DNA of 64,000 nt from Caulochytrium protostelioides (lineage: Eukaryota > Chytridiomycota > Caulochytriomycetes > Caulochytriales > Caulochytriaceae): NCBI GenBank assembly GCA_003615045.1, contig ML014142.1, positions 85,590 to 149,589 on the forward strand, given 5' to 3'. Positions within the stretch are counted from its first letter, which is position 1. The number at the start of each line of letters is the position of its first letter. Below the pieces are notes generated by a model, which saw only the letters and a list, made by a program, of their open reading frames with translations, was not told the DNA's origin and did not search any database. Below are positions 32,257-42,358 of the stretch, piece by piece. The position numbers and the translations under genes are program-made.

Positions 32257-33828
32257 TTACATAATCCCGAAACGCTCCTGGAACACGGGCAGCAGGAGCG
32301 AGAACGTCGATTCCGACTTGTCGCCGTTCTGGTGCAGGATGGCCGGCCAGTGGCCCGTGCTGCGGTGGCGGACGCCAATGACGCCGACATCTTCCTCCGC
32401 CAGCGAGCGGACCCGCGGCTCGGCGACGGTCGCGTTCGTGGCCATCCCGGCGGCGGCGACATCGGCAGCAAGATCGGCGACGTCGCTGCTCGGCGCAGCG
32501 CGGCGCTCGTGGCGCGTCGGCAGCGTCTCGGCCGCGGCGCTACGGCCGACGGCGCGCGGCGGCACGGGCGGCGGCACGACCACGTCCCACTCGGTGATGT
32601 AGGAGTTCCAAAGACTGGCGAGGATGTGGGTGTAGTAGTCGAGGCGGATAAGGGTGACGCGAGTATTGGGCGGCGCGTGGCCGGCGGCCGCCTCCATCAT
32701 CTGCAGGCGGTTGGGCATCTTGACGGCGAGATCGGTGGACGGCGGCGTCGACGCTGCCCCGGCGTCCCGGTTCGAGGGCATCGGGTGGCGCAGCCACGTG
32801 TCGTCGAAGGACGGGTGGTCCTGGTTGCCCTCCCAAGCGACCGCGCCCTCGTACGCCGGCTCACCGCGCTCCGTGATGACGCGCTTGCCGTCGGCCGTGA
32901 TCACGTAGCTGACGTCGCGGACGACCAGCAGCTCGGTGAACATCTTCTGGTCATCCATGCAGTCGACTTCATACCCGCGCTGGATCAGGGCGCGGAGGGC
33001 CCACACGTACCCGATGTAGCCGCCGCCGTTCAAATACCGGTAGGGCGTCTCGGACGAGGGCCGCGGGTACACGGACTCGAGATGGTTGAGGGGCCAGCAG
33101 ACCTTCTCCGCCATGAACACGACCGGCGACGCGAGCGCCTTGAAGCGGTTAATGAATCGGGTCGCGTTCCATCCGGGGATGAGCAGGACATCGTCGGCGT
33201 CGGAGAAGATGACGATATCGTCGTCGGGCATGGTGGCGAGGTGCTCGCCGAGCATGCGGACGCGGCCTCCCCACCCGGGCCACGAGTGCTTGTAGCCGAT
33301 GGTCTTGAAGGAGATGCCGGCGGCATGGACGCTGCGCGCGAGCGTGTTGAGCTGGGCCGTGCAGCGCGTCGAGAACGTCACCCACTGCAGGTGGCAGGCG
33401 TCCTGGCCGGGGTCCGTCTGGCACGACGGCGGCACCCACACCGGTACGTCGTCCGAAACGCGGGTCTCGGGCGCACAGGGCGCGCTGTTGATCAGCAGCA
33501 GCGTGTGGTACGACCCCAAACGCGGCGCCCAGCATGACATGTACGTCTGGTTGTTGCGGGCCCGCTGGATCGTGTCATTGACGAGGTACAGCAGGAACAG
33601 GGCCAGCGGCAGCAGCACCTTGATGGGGTGGCGCAGCAGGAACCGCACAATGTTGAAGAGGACGACGAGCAGACCGACCACACAGTTGCGCTTAGGCCCG
33701 CCGCGGCCGTTCGTCGCCGGCTTCTCAAGGCTGGTGTACGCGGCGCCGCCATGGCCGGGGTCGCGGAGCCGGTCGTCAAGGCCGAGCGGCCCGCCAATCC
33801 AGCGGGGCAGCAGCGAGGCCGTCATCAT
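32257..33828 (-). CDS. Membrane-anchored PLOD-type (procollagen glycosyltransferase-like) glycosyltransferase
   Basis: Encodes 523 residues. Layout: short cytoplasmic N-terminus, two hydrophobic segments at about residues 50-65 and 70-84 (VVGLLVVLFNIVRFLL, VLLPLALFLLYLV), then a luminal catalytic domain, as in type II Golgi/ER enzymes. Catalytic marks: LNTLARSVHAAGISFKTIGY, DDDIVIFSDADDVLLIPG with the metal-binding Asp cluster at about 210-213, PVVFMAEKVCWP, and LNGGGYIGYVWALRALI. This order matches the glycosyltransferase domain of PLOD lysyl hydroxylases (transfer of Glc/Gal to hydroxylysine) and related stand-alone fungal proteins. No 2-oxoglutarate oxygenase domain is present. The substrate is unknown. 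The frame is open further upstream only to a TTG; ATGs at 33828 and 33825 are the candidate starts. Confidence 0.78.
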   Translation of the reverse strand: MMTASLLPRWIGGPLGLDDRLRDPGHGGAAYTSLEKPATNGRGGPKRNCVVGLLVVLFNIVRFLLRHPIKVLLPLALFLLYLVNDTIQRARNNQTYMSCWAPRLGSYHTLLLINSAPCAPETRVSDDVPVWVPPSCQTDPGQDACHLQWVTFSTRCTAQLNTLARSVHAAGISFKTIGYKHSWPGWGGRVRMLGEHLATMPDDDIVIFSDADDVLLIPGWNATRFINRFKALASPVVFMAEKVCWPLNHLESVYPRPSSETPYRYLNGGGYIGYVWALRALIQRGYEVDCMDDQKMFTELLVVRDVSYVITADGKRVITERGEPAYEGAVAWEGNQDHPSFDDTWLRHPMPSNRDAGAASTPPSTDLAVKMPNRLQMMEAAAGHAPPNTRVTLIRLDYYTHILASLWNSYITEWDVVVPPPVPPRAVGRSAAAETLPTRHERRAAPSSDVADLAADVAAAGMATNATVAEPRVRSLAEEDVGVIGVRHRSTGHWPAILHQNGDKSESTFSLLLPVFQERFGIM

Positions 33829-34640
33829 GCTGAGACAGGCGATGCGGATCACACCAACGCCGGAGAACGGGAAGCAGCGCGTGCTCACAAAGCACGGCAA
33901 AGGGCGATCGGGAGGCACGCGAGCACACAAGCAAGCGAGCGAGAGGGCGAGCCACGGGGTAAAAGCAAGCGTGCGCTAGCGAAGCACTGTCGACACAGCC
34001 GACAGGGGAGAGCCGCGAGGTGGTCACGTCATGAGGACACCCGCAGGGGCGCTAACAAGAGAGAGCGGCTCGGCTTCCGAGCGATAAGCGACGTCGCCCG
34101 GTATACTGGGATGGCATGCAGCATCCCTCGACGTGGGCGTCCCAGACGATCCTGCCAGGCCCCCCACCGCATGGTGGCCTCGGCTTTGAGACGTGAACGT
34201 CGTCGCTCGCACGGATAGGAGGGCTCGGTCGCCGCGGACGTGGCGGGCACGGGAGCGGAAGGCCTGGAGAACGGTGGGGGATGGGCGCCGAAAACGGGCG
34301 GCCAACGGCGGCGAGCGGAGGGGCCGATCCTTGGGCCTTTACCCTTTCCCCGTGGTTATTCCGGTGGCTGGGTCGCCTCGCAGCGTCCCGTTCCCAGCTC
34401 CCGGGTCGCACCTCGCTGTCCTCTCGATGACCGAGACTCAGGTCTCGATGGCGAAGGACTATCGGGCAGCGCCAGCATGCCGGCGTCATTGTCGTGAAGA
34501 AGGCGGCGAAAGGGCCCCGAATCGCATCGGTGATCTCTCTTCGTCGGGAGGGGGACTGGCAGGATGCTAGCCGATTCCGGCGACTCGCCTTCCCCAGGCT
34601 CGTGCAGCACGGTTGCAGCACATCGCTGGTTCTAGCGAAC

Positions 34641-34686
34641 GAACCTGGTGAAACACGAACCTGATGAACACGAACATGATGAACAC
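34641..34686. repeat. Degenerate tandem repeat, 15-16 bases x 3
   Basis: Units gaacctggtgaaacac, gaacctgatgaacac and gaacatgatgaacac follow each other directly in the gene-poor stretch. Confidence 0.75.
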
Positions 34687-36082
34687 GGCATTCCATTCCA
34701 TGGTATGAATTTTGCTGCCTCAGCATTCTATTGATGATGGCAACAAGGGACGATCGAGTCTCTTCGAGCCGCAGCATATACACGGGACCCATGCACCCTC
34801 ACGCGCTGAGGATGAACGATGGATTTTTCCATGAGGCTGAAAGGAGCCATCCCACCCAATCTTGGTATCATCGTAGCCCAGCACTCGTCCCGATATGCCG
34901 TCCATGCTGGTGCCTACTCACTCTCGTCCGGGTACGCGAGGCCTGATCCGCGTCGCAGCCTATCGCATGTCCGCAGGTGGCGTAGTCGTCCGTTCCACGC
35001 ATACAGACGGTGTGATGCGAAGAAACGCGTCACCCTAACGCCCAGGTCCTCTGTTTCGAATGCCTCCTCGTCGCCCACATGCGGTTGCTCCCGAGGCATC
35101 TGTCGCAGACCCCACCTCGACAGCAGCGCGCTAGGTGGCGCCGTCTTTCTGCTCCGTTGGGTCGACGGCAAACGCTGCCGTGTGGAGGGTGAGGAGGGGC
35201 GGAAGCTCAAATTGCCGGTGCCGCCTGCTGGGCTTCCTTCATTTCCGCGAAAAATGCCCCAACGTTTGAGGAAGGCCCGCAAAGGCGACGCGAGAGACAA
35301 GATCGCACACACAAACAAATTCAGGATAGCAGCCGCCGTCACGGCCTCAGCGACGAGACCACGCTGGTTGGGTTTCGGCTACTGCCCATTTACGTCATGC
35401 CGTCGCCGAAGCGCCTCGCGCGCCACGGCAGATCGCTTCCTTACTTTTTGAGGCGCCGTCGCCCGTCACGCGCTGATCGTTTGCTGGTGCTTTTTTTGGG
35501 AGTTACATGGGCATTTTGCACGGCGTCAAGCACGTCCCATCGCCGGAGATGGTGCTTTGGGCAGACGCGACGATGGCGGGTGAACCCAGCGACTTTAAGA
35601 GTCACGGACGTAGCTACGCATGCCTTATATCGTATGCTTCCCAGGCTTCCCATGCTCCGACAGCAGGAGGGGCGCCCCGCCCCGGGCTCCGGCAACAGCG
35701 ATCGCGTTTTGCTTGGTCCCTGCGACGCGAGGCGAGCAAAGAAACCCATGGGAGCGTTGGGAGGCCTGCTTACGCACCACGAAGGCCAAGGCGCGTCGCG
35801 GCGCCGTGACCCTCAGCGCCATACTCGACGTGGCGGATGCCGGGCCGCATGCCGAAGGCAGGCACGTCTGCCACGGCATGCGTTGACCGAGGGGCGGTGG
35901 CATCGACGGGCCGCGCAGCACGGCGGGGCGCCACATCTGGAACCCCGCGCGACGGGGCAAGTGCGCCTCACTCATGCCGCGACGAGCGATCGCCGGCTGC
36001 GCGGCGGGCGGCATCGCGTGTGCGCCAACGGGCGGCGATCGGGGGACTTCGATGGCATGGGGCACGCCCGGAGAGGCGGGAT

Positions 36083-36104
36083 GCATGCACAGAAGCGTGC
36101 ATGC
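36083..36104. other. Hairpin with 8-base perfect arms
   Basis: GCATGCAC at 36083-36090 and GTGCATGC at 36097-36104 flank a 6-base loop. Function unknown; no T-tract follows, so it is not an obvious terminator. Confidence 0.5.
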
Positions 36105-36426
36105 TGAGATGCAACGATGGAGAGCCGTGCCGCGGGCGGTCTGCCGGACAGCGACGCCCGCTGACGATGCCGATCCATGGACAAACAGACGCGGTGGTGC
36201 GCGATAAGCGGGGAGTACAGACGATCGTGGCGCCGGACCACCATGCCCAGTCACCTGCATGCCGTGGCCACGCCGCCGCGTGACGCTGATGCAGTGATAC
36301 GGTGGCGCGGTGATGTATTGGCATGACTGACCCGCCCGCCCGCGGCGGAAGCCTGCTCCCACCGCCGGCATCCCCTGTGCCCCAAAGACCGCGAGACCCG
36401 ACGGGACGTCGCCCTCGTGGGCAAAA

Positions 36427-36649
36427 GTATAAGTACGTGACGGATCCGCTCGGGAAATTAATGCGACTTATACCTAAAAAAAACTCCCGGTTGGTCGGTC
36501 TCTTTACCACGCCGCGTATTGCCGCATTTTGTCGATTGTACCGCACCACCTCGTTCTCGCTCCTTCTTTCCTTGATCCTGTTCTCGTCACTGATCAACTT
36601 GACCTTTTTCTTCTTTTTATCTTTTTCATCCAAGCGCCTTCTTCTCGCC
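36427..36649 (+). promoter_or_regulatory. TATA-like element and pyrimidine-rich leader of the small secreted protein gene
   Basis: TATAAG at 36428-36433 lies about 220 bases before the ATG at 36650. It is followed by a C/T-rich tract from about 36540 to the ATG (many TTTTTC/CTTCTT blocks). This TATA-plus-CT-rich pattern is typical of strongly expressed fungal genes. It is the clearest core-promoter candidate in the window. Confidence 0.55.
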
Positions 36650-37039
36650 ATGGTTGCTCCCGCTACCCGCCAGCAGCGCCGCGCTGCCGCCGCGCTCGCT
36701 GCCGCCGCGCTCATCCCCGCACTCGTGAGCGGCGCGCCCGTCGACACCCCGACGACCACGACGACTGCGGTCGCTGCGCCGACGGCGACGGCGACGACGC
36801 CGGACCTCGACGCCAACGTCCGCTTCGCCACCGAGGAGCAGCACGCGGCCGTCGTGTCCTGCAACGCCATCTACGGCGCGAACATGCTCGGGCTCAACCA
36901 GAAGTGCGTGATCCGCAGCAACAGCGGCAACCTGTGGTGCACGAACAGCAAGACGGCGACGATCGGGAACTCCCAGTTCTTCTATGACCCGGCGTGCTTC
37001 TGGGGCGCCGAGGACAGCGCCAAGTGCAGCGTCATGTGA
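36650..37039 (+). CDS. Small secreted Cys-containing protein, unknown function
   Basis: Encodes 129 residues. A basic start (MVAPATRQQRR) and a hydrophobic Ala/Leu core (AAAALAAAALIPALVSGAP) form a signal peptide. A Thr/Ala-rich linker (about 33-55) probably carries O-glycans. The mature domain (about 60-129) has five cysteines in VVSCNAIYGANML, LNQKCVIRS, NLWCTNSK, DPACFWG and AKCSVM. The spacing resembles small fungal secreted proteins but no family is recognised. The open frame continues far upstream, but that part is promoter-like; the ATG sits right after the C/T-rich leader in context gccATGg. Convergent with PIF1. Confidence 0.72.
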   Translation: MVAPATRQQRRAAAALAAAALIPALVSGAPVDTPTTTTTAVAAPTATATTPDLDANVRFATEEQHAAVVSCNAIYGANMLGLNQKCVIRSNSGNLWCTNSKTATIGNSQFFYDPACFWGAEDSAKCSVM

Positions 37040-37379
37040 AGCGCGCGTTGCGGACGGAGGATCGGCGATGGTCGCGTGGCGCAGCACGCAGCACCGGCGC
37101 CTTCTGCGTTTCCGGGGCGGTGTTCCTCGTTCGCCTTCCTCCCATTGATACCTTGAACGCCTTCATGGCCCCCACCTTTCCTTTCCCCCTGCTTGAAACA
37201 TCTGGCGGGGGGGCGGAAGGGGGGCGGAACCCTCGGGTCATCAATACGCTTCTTGTCGAATCACTGTTAAATCACTTCATTCCCTCATATCTCTATTTAG
37301 CCAATCAATGGTCTTCAGTTCGTGTGTGTGTGTTTGTTGCCCATCATGTGAAGCAGGGACGGTCTAGGCCGGCTGTTCC
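37040..37379. other. 3' region between the small secreted protein gene and PIF1
   Basis: 340 bases between two convergent stops, probably both 3' untranslated regions. The second half is AT-rich (gttaaatcacttcattccct) and has a (GT)n stretch. The octamer GTGGCGCA is at 37077-37084. Confidence 0.4.
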
Positions 37380-39833
37380 TTAGGAAGGGTGTGCGCGGGA
37401 GGGACTGCCAGTGGCATGCCAGTCGGCCAGCGGCAGATCGGCGGTCGGTGACCGCGGGCGCGCGGTCGCCGTCTCGGCCGCGTAGAGGTCGTCGTCCATC
37501 CCGAGGTCGTACACGACGTCCGGCGACGCCGTCAGGTCGGCGGATTGCGATGAGGGTAAAAAGTCGGCCGGCATCGCGAGATCGGCGGCCGCCTCGTCGG
37601 CCGCGGCATCGGCATCGGCGGGCTCGGCGGCGGCCAGGTGCGAGAGACGCGAGAGGAAGTGGCGGACGGGCGCGGGCACATCGATGCGGTCGCGGTCGAG
37701 GCGGAGGATCGAGAGCCCGGCGAGGGATTTGACGCGGGAGAGCGCCGTGTAGATGAGGCCAGGGGTGAAGGCGTGCGGGATATCGATCTCGGCGGTGTCG
37801 AGCGTGAGGCCCTGGGCGCGGTGCACCGTGATGGCGAACCCGAGCTGCAGCGGGATCTGGCGCCGCACGCAGAAGAGGTCTTTGGTGACCTGGCTCACCG
37901 CGTCGCTCGGCGTGAGGGCGACCACGTTGCCGCCGCCGAAATCGACGACGGGCACGCGCATCGTCATGGGCTCCAGGGCCGATGCAACGGGCGAGGCCGC
38001 AGTCGCCGTGCGTGACGCGGGCGCTTCCATATCGGCTGCCTTCCCATCGATGGTGACTGGGTCCGGCCCGATCGAGGATGGGTCGGCGGCGGCATCGACG
38101 ACAACGACGGAGCCAGGCTCCATGGCGTCGTGGAACTGGTCGAGCATCACGGAGGCGTCGTTCTCGTGCGGTGTGTACGGCTGGCGAAAGTAACCTTCCG
38201 GCAGGGCCGCGAACGACTGAGCGATGCGCTTGAAGCCGACCACGACGCCCGGGCTGCCGTTGAAGAGCTGCAAGCCGCTGAGATTGCGCGTCAGAATCAC
38301 GCGCGCGCCCACTTTGAGGTGCAGAACGCGCGGGACCGAGAAGCCACGATAGACTTTGTTGATGTCCTTGGCGTTCGGACGGAACAGAAACGGATGCGCG
38401 GGACTCGTGGCAAACACAAACTCTTTGGCCGAGTACGTCACCACTTCGCCGGGAATGACTTGGAGCCGCACGGCATTTGTCATGTTGGCGTCCCGCTTGT
38501 AGCCGCACAGCCGGATCGGCCACGTGGGCGCGCGAATCGGCTGCCCCGTACGCTGGTCGATGCAGAACGTGACCTGCTCCCAAGTCCGCCCGCTCGCGGG
38601 CATCGAGGCGCGCAGCCGGCCGCGCTCGTAGCTTTCGGCGAGCGCGGCCCAGTGGTGTTCGGCGGCGTCGCCCATGCGGATCCGGTCGAGGATCGTCACG
38701 AACCGGGCGTCTGCCTGCCGGTGAACGTGGCTAAGCTCGACGATGTGCATCCCGTCCGCAACCAGCCGCTGCCACGCGTCCGACTCGAACAGATAGGGCA
38801 TGGCCGCGTCGGGCGGCGCACCCTTGACCTGCTTGTGCGAGGCCGATACGGGCGGGAGCTGCGCAAAGTCGCCCGAGAGAATGACCTGCACGCCGCCGAA
38901 GGGCCGCGGGTCCTGGTGCAGCTCGCGCAGCGCGTCGTCGAGCCCCTCAAAGAGCTCGATCGACAGCATCGAGACTTCGTCCAGGATCAGGCGCTGCATC
39001 TGCGAGAGAAAGGCCGCGCGCTTGCCGTTGAGAATCGCGTTGCACGCCGTCGTGCGGGTATAGTGCTGCGGCATGAGTCCCACGAGCGCGTGAAACGTCT
39101 TGCCGTTGATGTGGCTGGCGGCGAGCCCCGTGGGTGCCGCGATGCCGCACGTCGAGTCGGACCGCACCTGGCGGATAAAGTGGCGCAGCACGAGGGACTT
39201 GCCCGTGCCGGCCTTGCCGGTAAAATAGACATTCGCGCCCCGGAGCATCAGATCGCAGAGGGCCTGCTGCTCGGCAGACAGCACGACATGGGCGTCGTCG
39301 ACCACCTCGCCCTCGGCTATCGCGTGCCTGGAGGCGGTGGCCACGTGGCCATACGCGCGCTGGGCGGGGTACACGTGGGACCGTGTGGGCGCTGCAGATG
39401 CCGCTGTAGATGCCGCGGTGGACGCCGCGGTGGACGCCGGTGCTGATGCCGCGGCCAAGGCGGATGGCTCAGACGATGCGCGGCGAGCGGATTTCGCTCG
39501 CGGCCGCCGTGTCTGGCGCGCGGCACGGGAGGTGTCGGTCGGCGCCAGCGCCGAAGCCGAGCACGTCAGAAGGCGGTGTGGGACGGCAGCGACGGCAGCG
39601 GCGGTGACGGCCGGCATCCATCCTTGTGGCCGCACGGGCAAACGGCAGGTATGAAGCGCATGGCGGGTATCGAGGGCGGGGCGGGGATGGAGCGCGTGGC
39701 GCGAATGGCGGGCACGGCGATCGAGGGACGTGGAAGCGGCGGCCAAGGGCGGCCAGGAGACGGCGGTCGCGCGTGGAGCAAGGCCGGACGGCGAGAGGAT
39801 CCGGCGCGGCCCCGGTGCGCCAAGGAAGCGCAT
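37380..39833 (-). CDS. PIF1: PIF1-family 5'-3' DNA helicase
   Basis: Encodes 817 residues. Pif1 helicases unwind DNA 5' to 3', remove telomerase, resolve G-quadruplexes and maintain mitochondrial DNA. The last two matter in a GC-rich genome. The core starts LSAEQQALCDLMLRGANVYFTGKAGTGKSLVL, with Walker A at about 206-213. Then come GIAAPTGLAASHINGKTFHALVGL (motif Ia), LILDEVSMLS (motif II, about 284), VQVILSGDFAQLPPV (motif III), LHLKVGARVILTRNL and GFAITVHRAQGLTLDTAEID (motifs V/VI). The first 170 residues are Arg/Ala/Ser-rich with few acids, plausible as a mitochondrial presequence plus linker. The frame extends upstream only to a TTG (40094); the ATG at 39833 is the first in frame. The C-terminus is disordered and acidic. 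Confidence 0.93.
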   Translation of the reverse strand: MRFLGAPGPRRILSPSGLAPRATAVSWPPLAAASTSLDRRARHSRHALHPRPALDTRHALHTCRLPVRPQGWMPAVTAAAVAAVPHRLLTCSASALAPTDTSRAARQTRRPRAKSARRASSEPSALAAASAPASTAASTAASTAASAAPTRSHVYPAQRAYGHVATASRHAIAEGEVVDDAHVVLSAEQQALCDLMLRGANVYFTGKAGTGKSLVLRHFIRQVRSDSTCGIAAPTGLAASHINGKTFHALVGLMPQHYTRTTACNAILNGKRAAFLSQMQRLILDEVSMLSIELFEGLDDALRELHQDPRPFGGVQVILSGDFAQLPPVSASHKQVKGAPPDAAMPYLFESDAWQRLVADGMHIVELSHVHRQADARFVTILDRIRMGDAAEHHWAALAESYERGRLRASMPASGRTWEQVTFCIDQRTGQPIRAPTWPIRLCGYKRDANMTNAVRLQVIPGEVVTYSAKEFVFATSPAHPFLFRPNAKDINKVYRGFSVPRVLHLKVGARVILTRNLSGLQLFNGSPGVVVGFKRIAQSFAALPEGYFRQPYTPHENDASVMLDQFHDAMEPGSVVVVDAAADPSSIGPDPVTIDGKAADMEAPASRTATAASPVASALEPMTMRVPVVDFGGGNVVALTPSDAVSQVTKDLFCVRRQIPLQLGFAITVHRAQGLTLDTAEIDIPHAFTPGLIYTALSRVKSLAGLSILRLDRDRIDVPAPVRHFLSRLSHLAAAEPADADAAADEAAADLAMPADFLPSSQSADLTASPDVVYDLGMDDDLYAAETATARPRSPTADLPLADWHATGSPSRAHPS

Positions 39834-40501
39834 GGCCGCACCGGCACCGGCTCGACGTGACGGCAAGCACCCGCGGAGAGTGATGGCAATGGGGAGGGCG
39901 ATACCAGCAACTATCAGGAACAGGTCGGTCACATGCCACGCGGGAAGGGCAAATGCAGACGGTGGTCGCGTGCGGCAGTCGCTCAACACCGACGCGGAGA
40001 AGGGCCGATCCGCAGGCACGGCGAAAGGATCCGGGCCGCAGTCGGTCGCGGCGGTCGATGGCTGTGTCTCAGCCACGATAACGGCAGTCAGCAAGCAAGC
40101 GATGCATGCGTGGTGATGACGGCATCCACGAAGCTTCCGTGCTGCATCCGGCCTGGTGGTGCGTGATAGGAAGCGTCAGCGAGAACGGGGTGCTCCCTAT
40201 CACTCTCACTGGCGCCGGAGCCGCCCTATGAGCCCTTAAGCTCCGCTACAGCCCTTCCACCCAGGAGACAAGCCCACCTAGGACCCCCCATCCACCGCCG
40301 CCAGCGCCGCCGTTTCGCTACGCCGCCCCATCCCCGCCAAGCCCTCGCCGGAAGGCCGCACGTGGCGCAGTCACGTCGGCCACCTTGTCGGGGACGGGAG
40401 GACCAGGGGGATACCGGACATCATCCGGCCAAGCAGCCGAGACGAGACGAGACGAGACGAGACGCGGCCGCACCATCACATCGAGTCACCGAGTCACCGA
40501 G
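39834..40501. promoter_or_regulatory. Upstream region of PIF1
   Basis: 670 bases between the PIF1 ATG and the MCM10 stop, both on the minus strand. No supported gene. Contains the octamer GTGGCGCA at 40362-40369, a (GACGA)n microsatellite at 40441-40464 and an 8-base repeat (GAGTCACC) at 40483-40506 that overlaps the MCM10 stop codon. Confidence 0.45.
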
Positions 40502-40506
40502 TCACA
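40441..40506. repeat. Two simple repeats: (GACGA)n and GAGTCACC x 3
   Basis: Four to five GACGA units at 40441-40464, then GAGTCACC at 40483, 40491 and 40499 (last copy ends A). The third copy includes the MCM10 stop codon at 40502-40504. Confidence 0.8.
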
Positions 40507-42358
40507 GGCCGCGCCGCGCTCGAAAGAGCGGCGGCATGGCGCCAATGATCTCTAGCTCGTCGTCCTCGTCGTCACGCGCAGCGGGTCGCCTGGATCCGCT
40601 CGCGGCGGCGGCGGCGGCCCGGGACGCCGCGGCGGTGGCCGCCGCGTCCGTGGACGCTGCGGCGCGGGCCTCGATCACGGCGCGGCGGCTGACCGGGTCG
40701 ACGCCCATGCGGGCGAGCGCCTCGCTGCCGAAGACGGCGCCGTGCGCAGCCTCGTGCGGGTTCGGGTTGGCGACGGCGAGGACGGCGCGCAGGTGCCGCG
40801 CGCCCTGGGTCACTTGGTGGAGGTAGTGGCTCACGACGGGGTTCTGGATGAGCGCGGCGCGGCGGGCGGCGACGGCGGCGCCGGCGTCGCGGGGCTGCTT
40901 GGCGCGGGCCTCGTCGGCGTCGTCGTTCGCCTCGGTGCCCTGCAGGCGGTGGTGCCAGCCGCGAGACGTGCGCGCCATGCGGCACCGCCCGCCGCGCGTA
41001 AAGTCGAGCGTCACGTGGTGGCCCGTGTCCAGGATATACGTCAGCGCCTCACCGCGATCCGTCAGCGCGTACGGCGCGTCGCTGTCCTGGCCCTTGACGG
41101 TCTCGACCGTCTGGAAGCCCGACGTGCTCGTGGCGAGCTCCTGGCGGCCCGCGCGGAAGGCCTGCATGCCCGCCAGCGCGTGGGTGGCGCACGTGGCGGC
41201 GCCGTGGCGCGAGTCCGTGGCAGCGCGGCAGCCGGGCACTTGGCAGAAGACGAGGTCCGGCGAGAAGCCGCACGCCATCACGGCCTCGGGCGCCGGCGCC
41301 TGCAGCGTGAGCGTCGGACGCGTCTTGGTATGCGCGCGGACGAGCCGCGCGGCCATGCCCGAAATGGTCGACCCGTGAATGATCCGGCTATTCAACAGAG
41401 CCACGACGTGACCGATCATACTCGGCGGCCGGGGCGGGACAACGCTGGACGGCTGCCGGCCTCCCGTCTTGCCGTCGGTGTCGCCATCGCCGTCGCTGTC
41501 GCTGTGCTCGTCGCGGTCGGAGGCGACGGCCGAGAGGGGCAGCACGGCATTGACGACGTGGCCGCGGAGGTCACTCAGCTGAACAGCTTCCCAGCGCGGA
41601 TTGAGTGTGGCCTGCTCGGTGACGATGCCCGCCGTGATCCAGTCGCAGACGATGCGGCCCTGCTGCACGAGTGGCTGGATGCCCTCGAACGCGACGACGC
41701 GGCAGCCCTCGAACGCTTGTTGGATCGTGCCGAGCGGCAGACTGAACCGCACAACGCGGTACGGCGTCTCGGGCACGTGCAGGAAGGACGCTGCTCCTGC
41801 CGCGCCCGCTTTGACTGGCGGCGTATACACACGGCACGGTGGCGGTTTCTCGACCTTCTCGACCTTATCTGGCTGGTCTGGCTGGTCTGGCTGGTCTGAA
41901 TTTTCTCGAGGTCTGAGTTTGTCGGACTTTGCAGGGTTTGCAGGGTCTGCTGACTGTGCGGATCGGCCAAGCCTCTCAAGAGTCGCCGTCCGGCGGCGCT
42001 TCGTGGGCGCCGTCGCTGCTGGGTCTGTCGTACCTACCGTGCTTGCGGTGCCTGCCGTGCCTGCCGTGCCTGCCGTGCCTGCTGGACTTGATGATGTCAG
42101 TGCCGTGGTCGTCGCGGACACAGCGGTCGGCTTCAGACGTGCCAGCGCAGCCTTCTTTTTGACGAGTAAGTGCTCCAGCAGACCGATCTCGCGCTCGAGC
42201 CGGGCGATCGCCGCCTCGTCGTCGTCCGGCACCGAGTTCGCATTCGTGGTCGACGTGGCTACGGCCGGTTCAGACGAGGCCGGCGCGGGCGGGGACGAGA
42301 GGGGCGAGGCCGCGGCGTCGGGCGCCAGCGCCGGCGCCGGCGTCAGCGTCGCCGTCAT
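40502..42358 (-). CDS. MCM10: MCM10, replication initiation factor
   Basis: Encodes 618 residues. Mcm10 binds CMG helicase, single-stranded DNA and polymerase alpha to start replication. Domains: coiled coil DDDEAAIARLEREIGLLEHLLVKKK (about 46-75), a disordered linker with GTA and QPD repeats (about 90-170), the OB fold (PYRVVRFSLPLGTI...VVAFEGIQP, about 199-325, split by an Asp-rich insert), then a CCCH-type zinc finger at Cys372, Cys377, Cys390 and His393 (FCQVPGCRAAT...CATHALAG). The segment AFRAGRQELATSTSGFQ matches the family region after the finger. The spacing between the first two Cys is shorter than in vertebrate Mcm10. The basic C-terminus includes ARMGVDPVSRRAVIEAR, similar to the conserved G-x-DP segment. 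Starts at an ATG with coiled coil nearby. Assignment rests on the OB-finger order. Confidence 0.77.
   Translation of the reverse strand: MTATLTPAPALAPDAAASPLSSPPAPASSEPAVATSTTNANSVPDDDEAAIARLEREIGLLEHLLVKKKAALARLKPTAVSATTTALTSSSPAGTAGTAGTAGTASTVGTTDPAATAPTKRRRTATLERLGRSAQSADPANPAKSDKLRPRENSDQPDQPDQPDKVEKVEKPPPCRVYTPPVKAGAAGAASFLHVPETPYRVVRFSLPLGTIQQAFEGCRVVAFEGIQPLVQQGRIVCDWITAGIVTEQATLNPRWEAVQLSDLRGHVVNAVLPLSAVASDRDEHSDSDGDGDTDGKTGGRQPSSVVPPRPPSMIGHVVALLNSRIIHGSTISGMAARLVRAHTKTRPTLTLQAPAPEAVMACGFSPDLVFCQVPGCRAATDSRHGAATCATHALAGMQAFRAGRQELATSTSGFQTVETVKGQDSDAPYALTDRGEALTYILDTGHHVTLDFTRGGRCRMARTSRGWHHRLQGTEANDDADEARAKQPRDAGAAVAARRAALIQNPVVSHYLHQVTQGARHLRAVLAVANPNPHEAAHGAVFGSEALARMGVDPVSRRAVIEARAAASTDAAATAAASRAAAAAASGSRRPAARDDEDDELEIIGAMPPLFRARRGL

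Larger units (their letters stand above)
33829..36649. other. Gene-poor stretch of 2.8 kb
   Basis: The longest stretch without a recognisable gene. The first part is the promoter side of the glycosyltransferase gene; the last 250 bases are promoter and leader of the small secreted protein. In between, base composition is more even than in genes and all open frames (for example 34914-35342 minus, 34819-35451 plus, 35625-36371 minus) are short, overlapping and of no recognisable family. Small structures: a 15-base degenerate tandem repeat at 34641-34686 and an 8-base-arm hairpin at 36083-36104. I see no RNA gene. Confidence 0.45.

Noticed and set aside
34914-35342. Minus-strand frame with a hydrophobic N-terminus in the gene-poor stretch
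   Set aside because: It begins at GTG, overlaps an equally long plus-strand frame and has no recognisable domain. Kept only as part of the intergenic description.
38130-39446. 438-codon plus-strand frame inside PIF1
   Set aside because: Antisense shadow; all helicase motifs are on the minus strand.
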